DNA of 64,000 nt from Halichondria panicea. Its lineage: Eukaryota > Porifera > Demospongiae > Suberitida > Halichondriidae. A model generated the notes under the pieces. The model was not told the DNA's origin. It saw nothing but the letters and a program-made list of their open reading frames with translations, and made no database searches. Made by a program: the position numbers and the translations under genes. How positions within the stretch are numbered: position 1 is the first letter of the stretch; each line of letters starts with the position of its first letter. This document shows, piece by piece, positions 42,301 through 53,100 of the stretch. The DNA lies in assembly GCF_963675165.1 (NCBI RefSeq), contig NC_087392.1, positions 4,113,442 through 4,177,441 on the forward strand, in the 5' to 3' direction.

Positions 42301-44999
42301 CTCGATACCATGAGCGGCCTGATATTGAGGTTAGTACTACAGCCAGCAACTGCCTGGTAAAACAAGAGCACTGATTTGCATAAATTTAACTACCCCCTTA
42401 CTAGCCTCGAGACCAGGCCGATTAAAATACGGCCTGGTCTCTATTGCATGGGTGATAGCTAGTGCACATGCGCAAACTGAGTTACCCAGAATCTTTATAC
42501 TTTAGTAAACCTTTGTGAAATTATACAGTTTGTTTACTAGTTTCTTTCCGTATTCATTTTAGCAAATACTTGTCTTCTGTGAAGCTGTGGCTTATGCTCT
42601 CTATTGCGTTGTCGAGAAGACTTGCTGGCTAGCTGTGGCCCTCTATGGTGTTGTCAAGAAGGCTTGCACACTAGTCTGAGACCAGAAGAAGCTCTCATTT
42701 GTACAGAAACATCACGACCATCGACCATCCAACCATCATAGATGAGAGCCTCTTCTGGTTCAGACTAGTGTGCAAGCCTTCTCAACAACACCATAGAGTG
42801 CCACAGCTAGCTAGCTATAAAGCTTCATATGCATGTACATATAGTAGATAGTACGTGGGCGTGTATGGACCACGCCTATGATTAATTACACATGCAATAG
42901 ATACCAGGCCATATTTTAATCGGCCTGGATTCCAGGCTACCCCCTTACAGACACTAACACATGTAGGCCACATGCATGTAGAAGTAGTCCGCAAGAGAAA
43001 ATAGTGACCTTAATTAGCTATGGTCAAGTGGTTCCTACCTCATCTTATTCACGGCCACAGTAACCTATTCGAGGTTAAGCCGCCGTTACCAACTAAACAT
43101 TGCCGCCACTTTCGAAGGTAAGCCGCCGCCACCAACTAAACATTATTTTGCACTCATATAATGTGTACATGATGCAGGAGTGCTTTGAATTTATTTTTAG
43201 GCCCCCTATGAGAAAGCCAAGCAGCTAGGTATCAGAAGTAGTGTGTACATTCTTGAGAACAACAAGCCTCAAACCAGAGGATGTGACGTCACAAACTGCA
43301 TTTACCTAGCATCGCGTGAAGCGTTGCCTATCCCTCTCTTTTGTTTATCTATGGTTTAGCAAACTTGTACTAATTAATGAGAAGTTCACACAGCCATGTG
43401 GTGTAAATAGCTCAAAATTGATCAAAATCGTCCGTTCGGAATTCTGATTTGTAACGTTTGCAATTATATACAAGTAAACATGAGGGGGAATCTGGTTTGG
43501 CCGGGGACTACACTGAAACAGTTCCTCACCTTTGGGGTCAGACTGGGTGACGTAAGTGATGTTACAACCAGTGTCTCCACTCCTCACCACAAACCCAGTC
43601 AGGTAGGATAGAGCTCGAATAAAGTTCTTCTTCTGAGGCAATTCCTACAAGAGAAACATGTCAGACAGTGTTATCTGAAAAGCTAGAAACTTGGTAAATA
43701 GACGAACAATTAAGCACACGTACACTCCAGGACCGAATCTGGCCAAATATCTCTCACACAGTGCTCAGAATACACACAGTACAGTAGCTGACTCAATGTC
43801 AATGATCAGTGATCAAGGCAACACACTAGTTAGACCGTAGAGGGCTTTCCTGGCTGCACGGTCTCTTATAGAACTCTGAAGGGCATCCACATTGAGATAA
43901 AGAGGTGCTACACATACTGATTGTTCACTTGTGAACACACCACTATACACTAATTTGAAGTACGTTAGGACCTCTAAAGGCTACTATTCACTTTGACATG
44001 TCAGCAACAGTTTCCACAGAATGACACTTTTTGATGTGCATGCAGCAGTATAATAGTCTCAACGGTTAGTCATCATTGACTAGCCCTCACATGTAAGTAC
44101 ATGGTGTGTGCATGTGAGCTTACAGGATGTGAGACAGAGTGATTGAAAGAAACGAACTGGTCTTCACCATAGCAACGCCACGATCGCTGGTTCACAAAGT
44201 CTCTGTTCTTGAGTGGAGCCGGCCATTTCACTGCATCAAAGGAGATAAGTGTGTCACGTTACCTTTGAACTATTATGTTATGTGGGAAACTGTCAAAGTT
44301 CAATGATTTCCTCAGAATTGGAACTAACAAGCACAATGTTCTATTGCTTCTATGGAAACCTACTCGAGTAATATCCGATATCATTGCAGTCATCTAGTTT
44401 GCAGACATCTGCGTCGTTTATGACACTATCGTCCCAGGATCTACGGAACTGACTGTCCATAATCACGTCGAAAGCTGTGGATGCCTTTACACCTTTGAAC
44501 ACACCACAGACCTGAAAAGTAAATTATTGGGCAGCAGTGAACTTTAAGAATAAAAGGGAGCATATAAAACAAGACAAATCGATATTTCAACTCGATATTT
44601 GCTGCTGAGGCAGTGAACTGCCCACTCTTCACTCACACATTAAGGTCTTAACAAGCATGCCCTCTTCCCAGCGTCTAACGCACACACACACATACACATG
44701 CAGACACGACACGCCCCTCTAGCTCTATGAATTACCAATATAATTATAAACTAGTTATTTACTTTCGCCATTTTGACCATGGAGTTGTCGCACTCTCTCT
44801 GGTATATAGTGAACCCGTTTTTCTCCACTTTCCTGATCCATCCGTCGTTACTGTCCGCTATGTGCATAAAATGTTCACAGTCTTTCTCAGTGGCCACTCG
44901 AATCTCGCCCAGTTTGAAGAAATTGTTCTGCTCTGAATCTTTCTTTTCCTGTTGCCTTCCGTTATGACGAGGACTACTAGAAGGACTCTTACCAGCCAT
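39350..44999 (-). CDS. STARD10-like START-domain lipid-transfer protein
   Basis: Cytosolic phospholipid-binding/transfer protein of the PCTP/STARD10 group. Exons, 5' to 3': 44999-44763, 44511-44364, 44230-44124, 43644-43530, 41644-41592, 41363-41256 and 39511-39350; borders are GT/AG and phases match. The START fold is recognisable: AFDVIMDSQFRRSWDDSVI, GYYS, PLKNRDFVNQRSW, FNHSVSHP, RALSYLTGFVVRS, ITYVTQSDPKGSIPKWLIN and LAPAVFRQLY..YEAWK. The last exon encodes an acidic tail (RNDDEQEEEVPSEE) like that of STARD10. If the donor at 41255 is not used, exon 6 reads through to a stop at 41193. AATAAA on the - strand at 39218-39223 is a likely poly(A) signal. A fragment of the last exon is duplicated at 24940. 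Intron 4 (41645-43529) is packed with nested DNA elements. Start and family are secure; STARD10 versus close relatives is by eye. Confidence 0.88.
39625..39750. mobile_element. Foldback element in STARD10-like intron 6
   Basis: About 35-bp arms (TTATTGTCCACTACAT..ATTTATGGCA and complement) surround a short G/C-richer centre. No coding capacity. Confidence 0.65.
41752..43338. mobile_element. Nested stack of inverted-repeat elements in STARD10-like intron 4
   Basis: Outermost mirrored ends are GAGAGGGATAGGCAACGC (41752-41769) and its exact complement (43321-43338). Inside, a second pair is mirrored (about 42187-42235 with about 43049-43146; GGCTTAGCCTCGAATA type). Inside that is the Mutator-like element 42402-42939, which itself contains a long hairpin (42629-42810). 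No transposase frame. Suggests serial insertion. Confidence 0.6.
42402..42939. mobile_element. Mutator-like non-autonomous element (538 bp), long terminal inverted repeats
   Basis: About 49-bp terminal repeats beginning TAGCCTCGAGACCAGGCCG, mirrored at the right with several mismatches. CCCCCTTAC is duplicated exactly at 42393-42401 and 42940-42948 (9 bp). Arms of an internal hairpin run from about 42629 and to about 42810. Confidence 0.85.
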
Positions 45000-45303
45000 A
45001 GTTGATAGCAAGCGATGCTCCTAGATCCTACTGCACTGTACGTAGCTGTACTATACTAGTATCTATCACCACTTCTCTTTTGTTTATATATACAACACGT
45101 GCTTCGAGGTTAAAATAATCATTGAATGGAATGCATAAATAAACCACAAGAATGCCAAATTGCAATTCACACAGGAACAAAAGAAGTGCTGGGATAAAAT
45201 AGGTGTGCTGATCCATTGAAATAGTGTCTCTGGCTCTAAAAAAAGTAATTATTTGTGAGGGAACATACAAAAATAGTGAAGCAAAAGTCTGGTGTCAATT
45301 CAG
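45000..45303. promoter_or_regulatory. Short spacer between cyclin A stop and STARD10-like start
   Basis: Only about 300 bp separate two genes on the same strand, so cyclin A 3'-end signals and the STARD10-like promoter must share it. No clear TATA box or AATAAA seen. Confidence 0.4.
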
Positions 45304-48300
45304 TTAGCAGGGCAATGTTTCAGGGGCCTTGAGAGATGAGATCGTGTGGTACCTGCAAGAGACGGCAACACATTAGTCCATGATTATAATTAATAGGAGA
45401 GCATAGGCTAATTACAAACTCTCAAATCCTATAATTATGAACATCAGAATAATTATGTTGGTGCAAGCAATGTTTAATGTGTACAAGCACGATCGAGCTC
45501 CTGATACAAGTCATCTGATTCTGTGTACACACGAGATCAAGACATGGAACCTAAGGAAAAGAGGTTCAAACAAGGAGACAACTCACTTGTCAGTGTTGTA
45601 CTTGAGTTGAATGGCCTGCTGGGGGTGGGCAGGGGCCATGGCAAAGGTTCGATGGAGGTCCTGCACACAGTTGCTGACGTCAGACACACTGTAGCCAGAG
45701 TAGTGCTGGAGAGACCGCGTCTGTGGAGACAGGCATTAAGTGATTTAGTATTGCACACGCAGTGCAGTTAGACTTGTCTGTTGTGGTCAATCTACATAAA
45801 TATACGTAGGTTAGCCATTAAAATTAAAGGTGGGTTAAACGGTCCCAAAGCATTGCATGTTTTACAACTGTGTTAGCAGGCCACTTATTACAGCTACTGT
45901 TGGTCTGCCCAAAAGGTACCGCTTGAGACAAGTTTCACTGTACTGTCAAACCGAAAAGTTACAAAGCTGTACATTTTACACACATGTATTTCGTAGCATA
46001 ATTGCACAGCATGCCTCTGCACTATGGTGAAATAGTTATCACAATGCTACAGCCATACGTACAGTTTTACAATACTGCACTGACTTGCACTAGGCACTGA
46101 TTCAGTGAATACATGTGTACATAATCAAGGCACATGTAGTAATACACAGTTACTAGCGCGAAAACAGGTGAAATTCGAAACCCAACAATGAAGATTCAAG
46201 AGTAACACGAATTGAAACCATGTACGTACATTGTAGCCAGAATACACAACACACAATACAGGAAGTTCTTCAAGAAGAACTCAAAGGCTAATCATAATAT
46301 TTAACATTATAGCGCTACACAAAGTGGCCCCAGCCAATCCATACATTGTCAGTGATTGACTCACCCATGCCTGCTGCTGTAGAGTGTGTCTAGCGAGACA
46401 GAGAGAGGAGGCGGCGATCACTGAGGGGGTGTATTTGAGATAGGGGTCTCCATTCAACAGGGCCAGCTCACACAGGTACTGTAGGTATGTGAATGTGAAG
46501 TGACGCACGGCTGTGTGCTAATTGTTGTACATTAGGGTTGTTGCATAATGCTGCTTTGATGAAAGCCAAGGTCTACATGTATGTCCTGTATACGTAATGG
46601 CCAGGCGCCCAGGTTCAAATGAACAGTTTGTGTACAAAACAAGCTGACAATTTTTGTGTAATGACCACAGCTTTGTTCTTGAGAACAGTGTCTGTACCAT
46701 TAAAGAGCTACTGTATAATTATGATGATGGGCCTCACCATGGCTAGTGATGAACACTGCTGCTTGGCTTTACTGGGGCTACTCCCCACCAGACCAGTGAG
46801 ACCAGAGTGATCCTGCTCAACCTCTGAGACCCTGAGGTAGCGCTGCAGGAAGGTATGGGCAGTGGGGGACAGCAGGTTGAAGTCCAGGGCCTTCAAAACG
46901 ATAGCTTCCATTCGCGCTATCTGTAGGAGTGTGGGTGATTTTTATTCATATGCACAGTAGATGTACCAAACGCTCATTGTTTTCCCAACATTAATATGCA
47001 GGTAGAGGGGAAGTGCAAGAGGATTGTGTGTACACAGAGTATGGTCAGCACTGTATGCGGGTATAAACTTTCGCGGAATGACTGTTAGAAAGGTTTTCGC
47101 GGAAGAGCAGCCTTTTTGCTATTAAACTCATGGGTATAAATGTTCTTAGACTCTAGTTGATAAGATGCACATGGGAAGTACATGGAAAAGTGCCTCAGAG
47201 CAGGTACATGTATACTATGGGACTTAGTATACCTGCAACTTACTTAGTATACCGTATTACTAGAATGTTTTGCGAGCATCAAAAATTTGCAAACTTTGCG
47301 ATGGTTGATCAATTCGCAAAACCTAAATTATTACTAGTAAATACACACAATCCTTGCCAGAACGCAATATTTAGATCGAAAATGGTCAAATTTTCTGCTG
47401 ATTTGGCTCATTTGCAAAGGTTTTTCACCTGCAAAATATTCTAGTAATACGGTACCTAGTATTCCGTTGTCAGGTAATTGTATTGTAGCCAAGCAGTTTG
47501 CGCATGCGCACTAGTATCTAAATGAGTTAGACACTGTTTTGTCGATGTCCATGTGATTTAGAAGTCCTCAGCCACTTGTAGTACCCTCGCTACGTTCGGG
47601 ATACTAAATCAGTGCCTTTGGGCTTCTAAATCCCATAGACACCTCCAAAACAGTGTCTAACTATTATTTAGTCATATCGGTCATTCGCAGAAATAGCACT
47701 CGCGAAAATATGTCACCTTCGATATTGTGGCTCTAAAGACTCGCTTATCAGCCACTTGTAGTATCCTCACTACGCTCGGGATACTAAATCAGTGCCTTTG
47801 GGCTTATCCCATAGACACCTCCAAAACAGTGTCTAACTATTATGTGGTACATGCTTATCAGCAAAAACCGTGAATATTAACCTCCTCGAAATATACCCGC
47901 TATATGGCACATGCACATGTAAGTACATGTATGTACATACAGTGCATCCATACAAGCTGTAATGCATTGTAGACATACCTGTATCTTTGTGTAGGTGTCG
48001 TCCGTGATATAGACAAAGTCGCCAACTTCTGGCGGGTAGATTTCCTCAAACTTGGCAGCCAGGAACATACTGGATGCTCCCACCAGCTGCAGCTTGGAGC
48101 GAAGTACAGACATCGCAGAGAGAAACCTGCAGGTAATAAAACCAAGTAGTTACATGTAGCAGCATCTACAGTTCGTCACAACAACAGACAATCCAAACAA
48201 AAACTATAACCCGTGGCCGCCCACACGCCTCGGGTTAATAATTATAGTGGCTACTAATTGATATTCTGTTGGTAGTAAAAACAAGCAGCTTAAATGTATA

Positions 48301-49770
48301 GCTGAGAAGAGGATCATCTCACCTGTCCACAATGGACACTCCCAGATAGAGGGTCTGTTGATCCAGCTTGAACTCATCACACACCTCCACCAGCCAGTCC
48401 ACTAGAATACACCGCATACCTTGTGAGATATCAGGCTGCCTGGCAATGTAGTTAGCCTTGGGTTTAAACCGAACCTACGGAAAATGAGATACTGGTATAC
48501 AGTCTTGACGAAGACAGTACTACATACATGTAGATGTATTCATGCAGAGGGCATAGTCGGGGTGATGAATAAAGGCAAGATGTCTGGATTGCATAAAAAT
48601 GTACATGCATATACAGTGCTTACATAACTGGACACACATACTGTACTACACTGCACTACTACATTTACTGCACACAACGTGAGGTCTTGACTCACACATG
48701 TACACTGTGCACCCGGTTGGATTTTTTAATGTCCTGTCAAAACCTTCTGGGTGGTACAGTAGATGCAGTTCTCACTATAGAAACTAATAGTACTAATAGG
48801 CTCTTTTCATACATACATGTACTTTACACATAGGCTAGGTATGACAAGGATAATAATTATTGGCAAAGTTTCAAATGTCATGTGTTGGTACATGTAAATT
48901 CAATGACCCACCCACCTCAGCTTCTCTGAGATATATGAAAATGTCCTTCGCATACTCTCTTGTAGCAGAGCAGTCGCCCATTAAATCCACATCCACCACT
49001 TCCTCACGAGGGCCACACCCACTAGGAGAGAGCATCATCGGAGAGCCAAACGAACCTCCTACAAATGATTATTAGTGTGCAATACTACAGACAGTACATG
49101 TGTTTGGCCGTGCTCTAAGATCTAAGCAAAGGAATCACATTTGTACCTGGAGATCCGAATGAGAGCAGGCTGTTGGACAGAAAGGAGGTGTTAGACACAT
49201 CGGTACTGATCTTCCTACCCCCATGGCCACTCAGTAGACCACTGGAGATTGATGGTAGAAGGCCTTCAAAGTTTGTGGGTACTGTGCACTGTGTGTGTTT
49301 GGGGGGGGGGGGGGGGAGGGGAGGATTGTGGTAGTACATGTAGATATTAAGAAGTGTTACAACACCATTGAAACGTGTTAATTTAACATTAGCATTAGTC
49401 CATTGGCACACCTTAGCACATATTTGCATAATAGTAATTATCATTCCTTGACACATACATGTATTTCATCTGAAAATAGAGCCAATAGAGCAATTTATAA
49501 TAGAGTGTAACCCACCTGAACATTTGCTTGTAGTGTGGTCTTGTGGGTCAACAGCTCCCCCAGGTTGTTTCCATATCCACTGCTCTGGGTATGTGTGTTT
49601 GATATTGAGCCAAGAGCTCTTCTCTTGTTTTCTGTACCGATGGCTCCAAACTGCTTTGCTTCAGCAGGTCCTCTTGAGTGCTTCCCAATACTCAGAGTCT
49701 TGTCTTCTCCATTGCCTGACTGGTTTTCTTGCCCTATGATCGTTTCCCGATAAACTACAAGATGAGCCAT
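45304..49770 (-). CDS. Cyclin A (mitotic/S-phase cyclin)
   Basis: Regulatory subunit of CDK1/CDK2. Nine exons, 5' to 3': 49770-49516, 49288-49147, 49058-48916, 48474-48323, 48126-47979, 46920-46738, 46478-46365, 45720-45587 and 45352-45304, with GT/AG borders and consistent phases. The N-terminal region contains RRALGSISN, a cyclin A-type N-terminal motif. I do not see a clear RxxL destruction box by eye. The cyclin box is typical: [27 protein letters not shown] (CDK-binding MRAIL-like), [39 protein letters not shown] and TYTKIQIARME. The second cyclin fold includes [20 protein letters not shown]. The protein ends LKAPETLPC. The acceptor of exon 2 is preceded by a 16-base C run on the coding strand. 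The intron between exons 5 and 6 holds three miniature elements. It diverges from the PDZD8-like gene. Confidence 0.93.
47252..47452. mobile_element. Miniature element, CCGTATTAC ends, copy 2
   Basis: Perfectly mirrored ends CCGTATTACTAGAAT / ATTCTAGTAATACGG flanked by TA (47250-47251 and 47453-47454). 201 bp, no coding capacity. In cyclin A intron 5. Confidence 0.82.
47527..47836. mobile_element. Two foldback elements, TTAGACACTG family
   Basis: A complete copy at 47527-47660 and a 5'-truncated copy at about 47750-47836, related to 38139-38271. Between them, at about 47695-47716, is a solitary end of the CTTAAGGTGACATA family (see 16712-16914). Confidence 0.65.
49301..49316 (-). promoter_or_regulatory. 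Poly(C) polypyrimidine tract of cyclin A exon 2 acceptor
   Basis: 16 uninterrupted G on +, so C on the coding strand, ending 12 bases before the exon 2 boundary (49288). In the place of the polypyrimidine tract. Confidence 0.7.
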
Positions 49771-50100
49771 AGTTTTGATGTGGTGGTTTTTGTTCTTGTT
49801 TTGTGGTTTTTAAAAAGGATCTTTCAGTTCTATTATTCACATAGCAACGTATCTTTAGCAAAGGATGGCATTTCTTGGTTTGCAGGCTAGCCTGAAGCAA
49901 ATTAACTAACTAGCTTGCTAAAACAACCTTTCGAAATTCAAACTCTGATTTGCCGCGGGGATCCGGGAGGAGCATTTAACCTTTAACCTTTTGCTGGGGT
50001 GAAAGGTGAATAAAAGTGCACTTTTTATGGAATTTCTGAGCTAAAAGTACATGAAGTAGGCAAGCAAGCGCATTGCTAAGCTAGCTAGAATGTTCTCATA
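49771..50100. promoter_or_regulatory. Divergent cyclin A / PDZD8-like promoter region
   Basis: 330 bp between two start codons on opposite strands. No unambiguous TATA box. A slightly G/C-richer patch (GCCGCGGGGATCCGG, about 49953) followed by a short direct repeat (TTTAACC) lies in the middle. Confidence 0.5.
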
Positions 50101-53100
50101 ATGCTGGAACTCATCGTTGCATTCCTGTTTGGAGTTGCAGTGACTGTCTGCCTTTTTTTCATTGGGATTTTTAGTTGGCTGAATGCTCAACCTGCAGTTA
50201 GATGTAGCCCCATCACCAAAGGCTTTGAGCCATTCATCAAACCCCAACTTCCACAGGTCTTTGCAGTAATAAACTAGCCAATGTGTTTTGTAAACTGACT
50301 TTAATATTAATATCTGTGCTACACACACGTTACAAATTGCATGCATGCAGACTGTACATGTATTTCCCGACTGATTGTGTTCTAGTGTATAATTGCATGT
50401 CCTCTTGATAGGATACTTGATTATGTATAGTGAAAGTGAATGTCAATTTCGGCCACTCTATTAAGGCAGGTCACTTTGTATAATACAGCCAGGTTAATGA
50501 GCCCCCTAAGTCTCCACAACATGTATTTCAAACTATAGCAGGCCACCTTTTTGTGACAGCTCTTGTTGATCTGTCCATTCCAGACAGGTTGCACTTTATC
50601 TCCGCCAGTATTTACCTTGTGCGTAACTACCCACTGCCATAATTGTCAGTTTTCAACGCCAACAGCATCTTGAGGAAGTGTTCTTGAGCTTGAATGGGCC
50701 CGAGGGTACAGAAGTGAACAACCCAGAAACATGTCGCTGGTTTAACCTGATTAGTGACTTTCTCTTCCGTGAGCTCAGAGATTCAACTTTCGTGAAAAGG
50801 TGGATATAGTAAACTGTGCTTATTATGCTCCCAGAACACAGAGAGCTAAATGTATGTAGACCATTAAATTGTACAATTCCTGCTACGTATTATGAGATGG
50901 AATATTATCTTTGTGCAGAGTCTTGATGAAAATGATCAACAAAGAATTTGAAGAGCTCCTAATGACAAAGACAGAAGGAAGAATGGTTGAGCAACTAACT
51001 GTAAGTACACGTATGTATTAACTATTATATTACGTGTTGTACCACACTCCTATTATGGTTTAAATCACCTAGTACATGTACAATGTACACTGCTAACTAA
51101 GTAAACAGTGTGGTTTGACAAGTCACTATACATTATGCCTTTGTGAGTGTCAGCTGTCAGGGTGGCCGAGTGGTCTAAGGCGCCAGACTCAAGAGTACAA
51201 TCTTGCCTGTAGTTCAGGTTGAGGCTTCTGGTCCACGTATGTGGGCGTGGGTTCGAATCCCACTTCTGACACATTTACTTTTTTTTGTTGACTATCAAAT
51301 GTCAGTTGTCAGGGGGTATAATTATTTTTTTTGCTGATTAAGCACAATCATAATACCACCAACATTTATACCCACGAATTTAATATTGGGCATGCATGCT
51401 CCGCAAAAACATTTCGAGGCGAAAGTTTATTCCCTTGAAATATACCTGCTATTATGGTACACCTTGTCTGTCGTTCAGGTTGAAGCGGCTTCTGGTCCAC
51501 GTGTGTGGGCGTATGTTCGAATCCCATCTATGACAGTTCAAATTTTGGTGTGTGGTAACTGGCCTTCCTTGCACAGTAAATTGCTGATGTCAGCTGTCAG
51601 GGTGGCCGAGCGGTGTAAGGCGCCAGACTCAAAAGTGCATCTTGCGTGTAGTTTAGGTTGAGGCTTCTGGCCCATGTTTTTTTTGTGTGCTAACCTACCT
51701 TGCACCTTTTGCTCTATCAAGTGTCAGCTGTCAGGGTGGCCGAGCGGTCTAAGGCGCCAGACTCAAGAGTACAATCTTGCCTGTAGTTCAGGTTGAGGCT
51801 TCTGGTCCACGCATGTGGGCGTGGGTTCGAATCCCACCTCAAAACAGATTAACTTTTTTTGTGTGTCCTTGTTGTTCCTTGCACAACAAATTGCTGAAAC
51901 TTTTGCTCTATCAAATGTCAGCTGTCAGGGTGGCCGAGCGGTCTAAGGCGCCAGACTCAAGAGTACAATCTTGCCTGTAGTTCAGGTTGAGGCTTCTGGT
52001 CCACGTATGTGGGCGTGGGTTCGAATCCCACCTCTGACAGATTGTCTGTGCTTGTTCCTTGCACAACAAATTGCTGAAACTTTTGCTCTATCAAATGTCA
52101 GCTGTCAGGGTGGCCGAGCGGTCTAAGGCGCCAGACTCAAGAGTACATCTTGCCTGTAGTTCAGGTTGAGGCTTCTGGTCCACATATGTGGGCGTGGGTT
52201 CGAATCCCACCTCTGACAGATTAACTTTTTGTGTGTGTACTTGTTCCTTGCACAACGGATTGCTGAAACTTTTGCTCTATCAAGTGTCAGTTGTCAGGGT
52301 GGCCGAGCGGTCTAAGGCGCCAGACTCAAGAGTACATCTTGCCTGTAGTTCATCAGGTTGAGGCTTCTGGTCCACGTATGTGGGCGTGGGTTCGAATCCC
52401 ACCTCTGACAGATTTTTTTCCTGTACATGCTGTGTGCGGAAACGTTTACAGAATGACTAATTCTGTATGTTTTATTCACTATTCTTTTGCCTTTCCCTTT
52501 AGTTAAGGGACTACTTCCTGGGTACCTCCATGCCTGTTATCAAGGATGTTACCGTAGTGAGGATAGACTGCTCTCCTGACGACAGCAACGAGCCACAAGT
52601 CAGTTATAGTAATGGCTGCATTAGAGAGTGCTTGAACAGTGCATGTAGACATGTTCTAGTAGTTACATGTAATTGTGCGTACATGACACACAATATAGTC
52701 TGAATATACAAGCGAACTGACTGCATAGTGACAAATTCTTTGCCTCTAGCTGATTGAAATTTCCATGAAGATTGACTATAGAGGAGGTGCAGAGATGAAG
52801 ATAGATGCTGACTTAGTGAGTTGCATCAATTGGTCACCAGGTTAATACCCACCTGACTAAAACATACACCTGTACATGACTGTACTTAAGCTTTAGCCTG
52901 CACACACACACACACCCCTGCTGGCTGAATTGGCTGAATTGACCGTGACAGACAGAATCACAATTGTCACACTTTGCAGGTATTCAACAAGTCAGCATAC
53001 GTGGCTGTGACGGTGCTGAAGATAAGGGGGGATGCCAGAATACAGTTCACCAGGACACCCTCCACCCACTGGTCATTCTCCTTCTATGAGGTACACCTAC

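Noticed and set aside
44441-44632. Short open frames on both strands over the STARD10-like gene
   Set aside because: They cross confirmed exon borders; the spliced START-domain reading fits better.
51730-52410. Regularly spaced near-identical units, CRISPR-like at first sight
   Set aside because: Repeats are 115-118 bp tRNA genes with A and B boxes, in a eukaryotic intron; spacers are also conserved.
51386-52506. Open frames across the tRNA region (AERSKAPDS and similar)
   Set aside because: These are translations of the tRNA genes.
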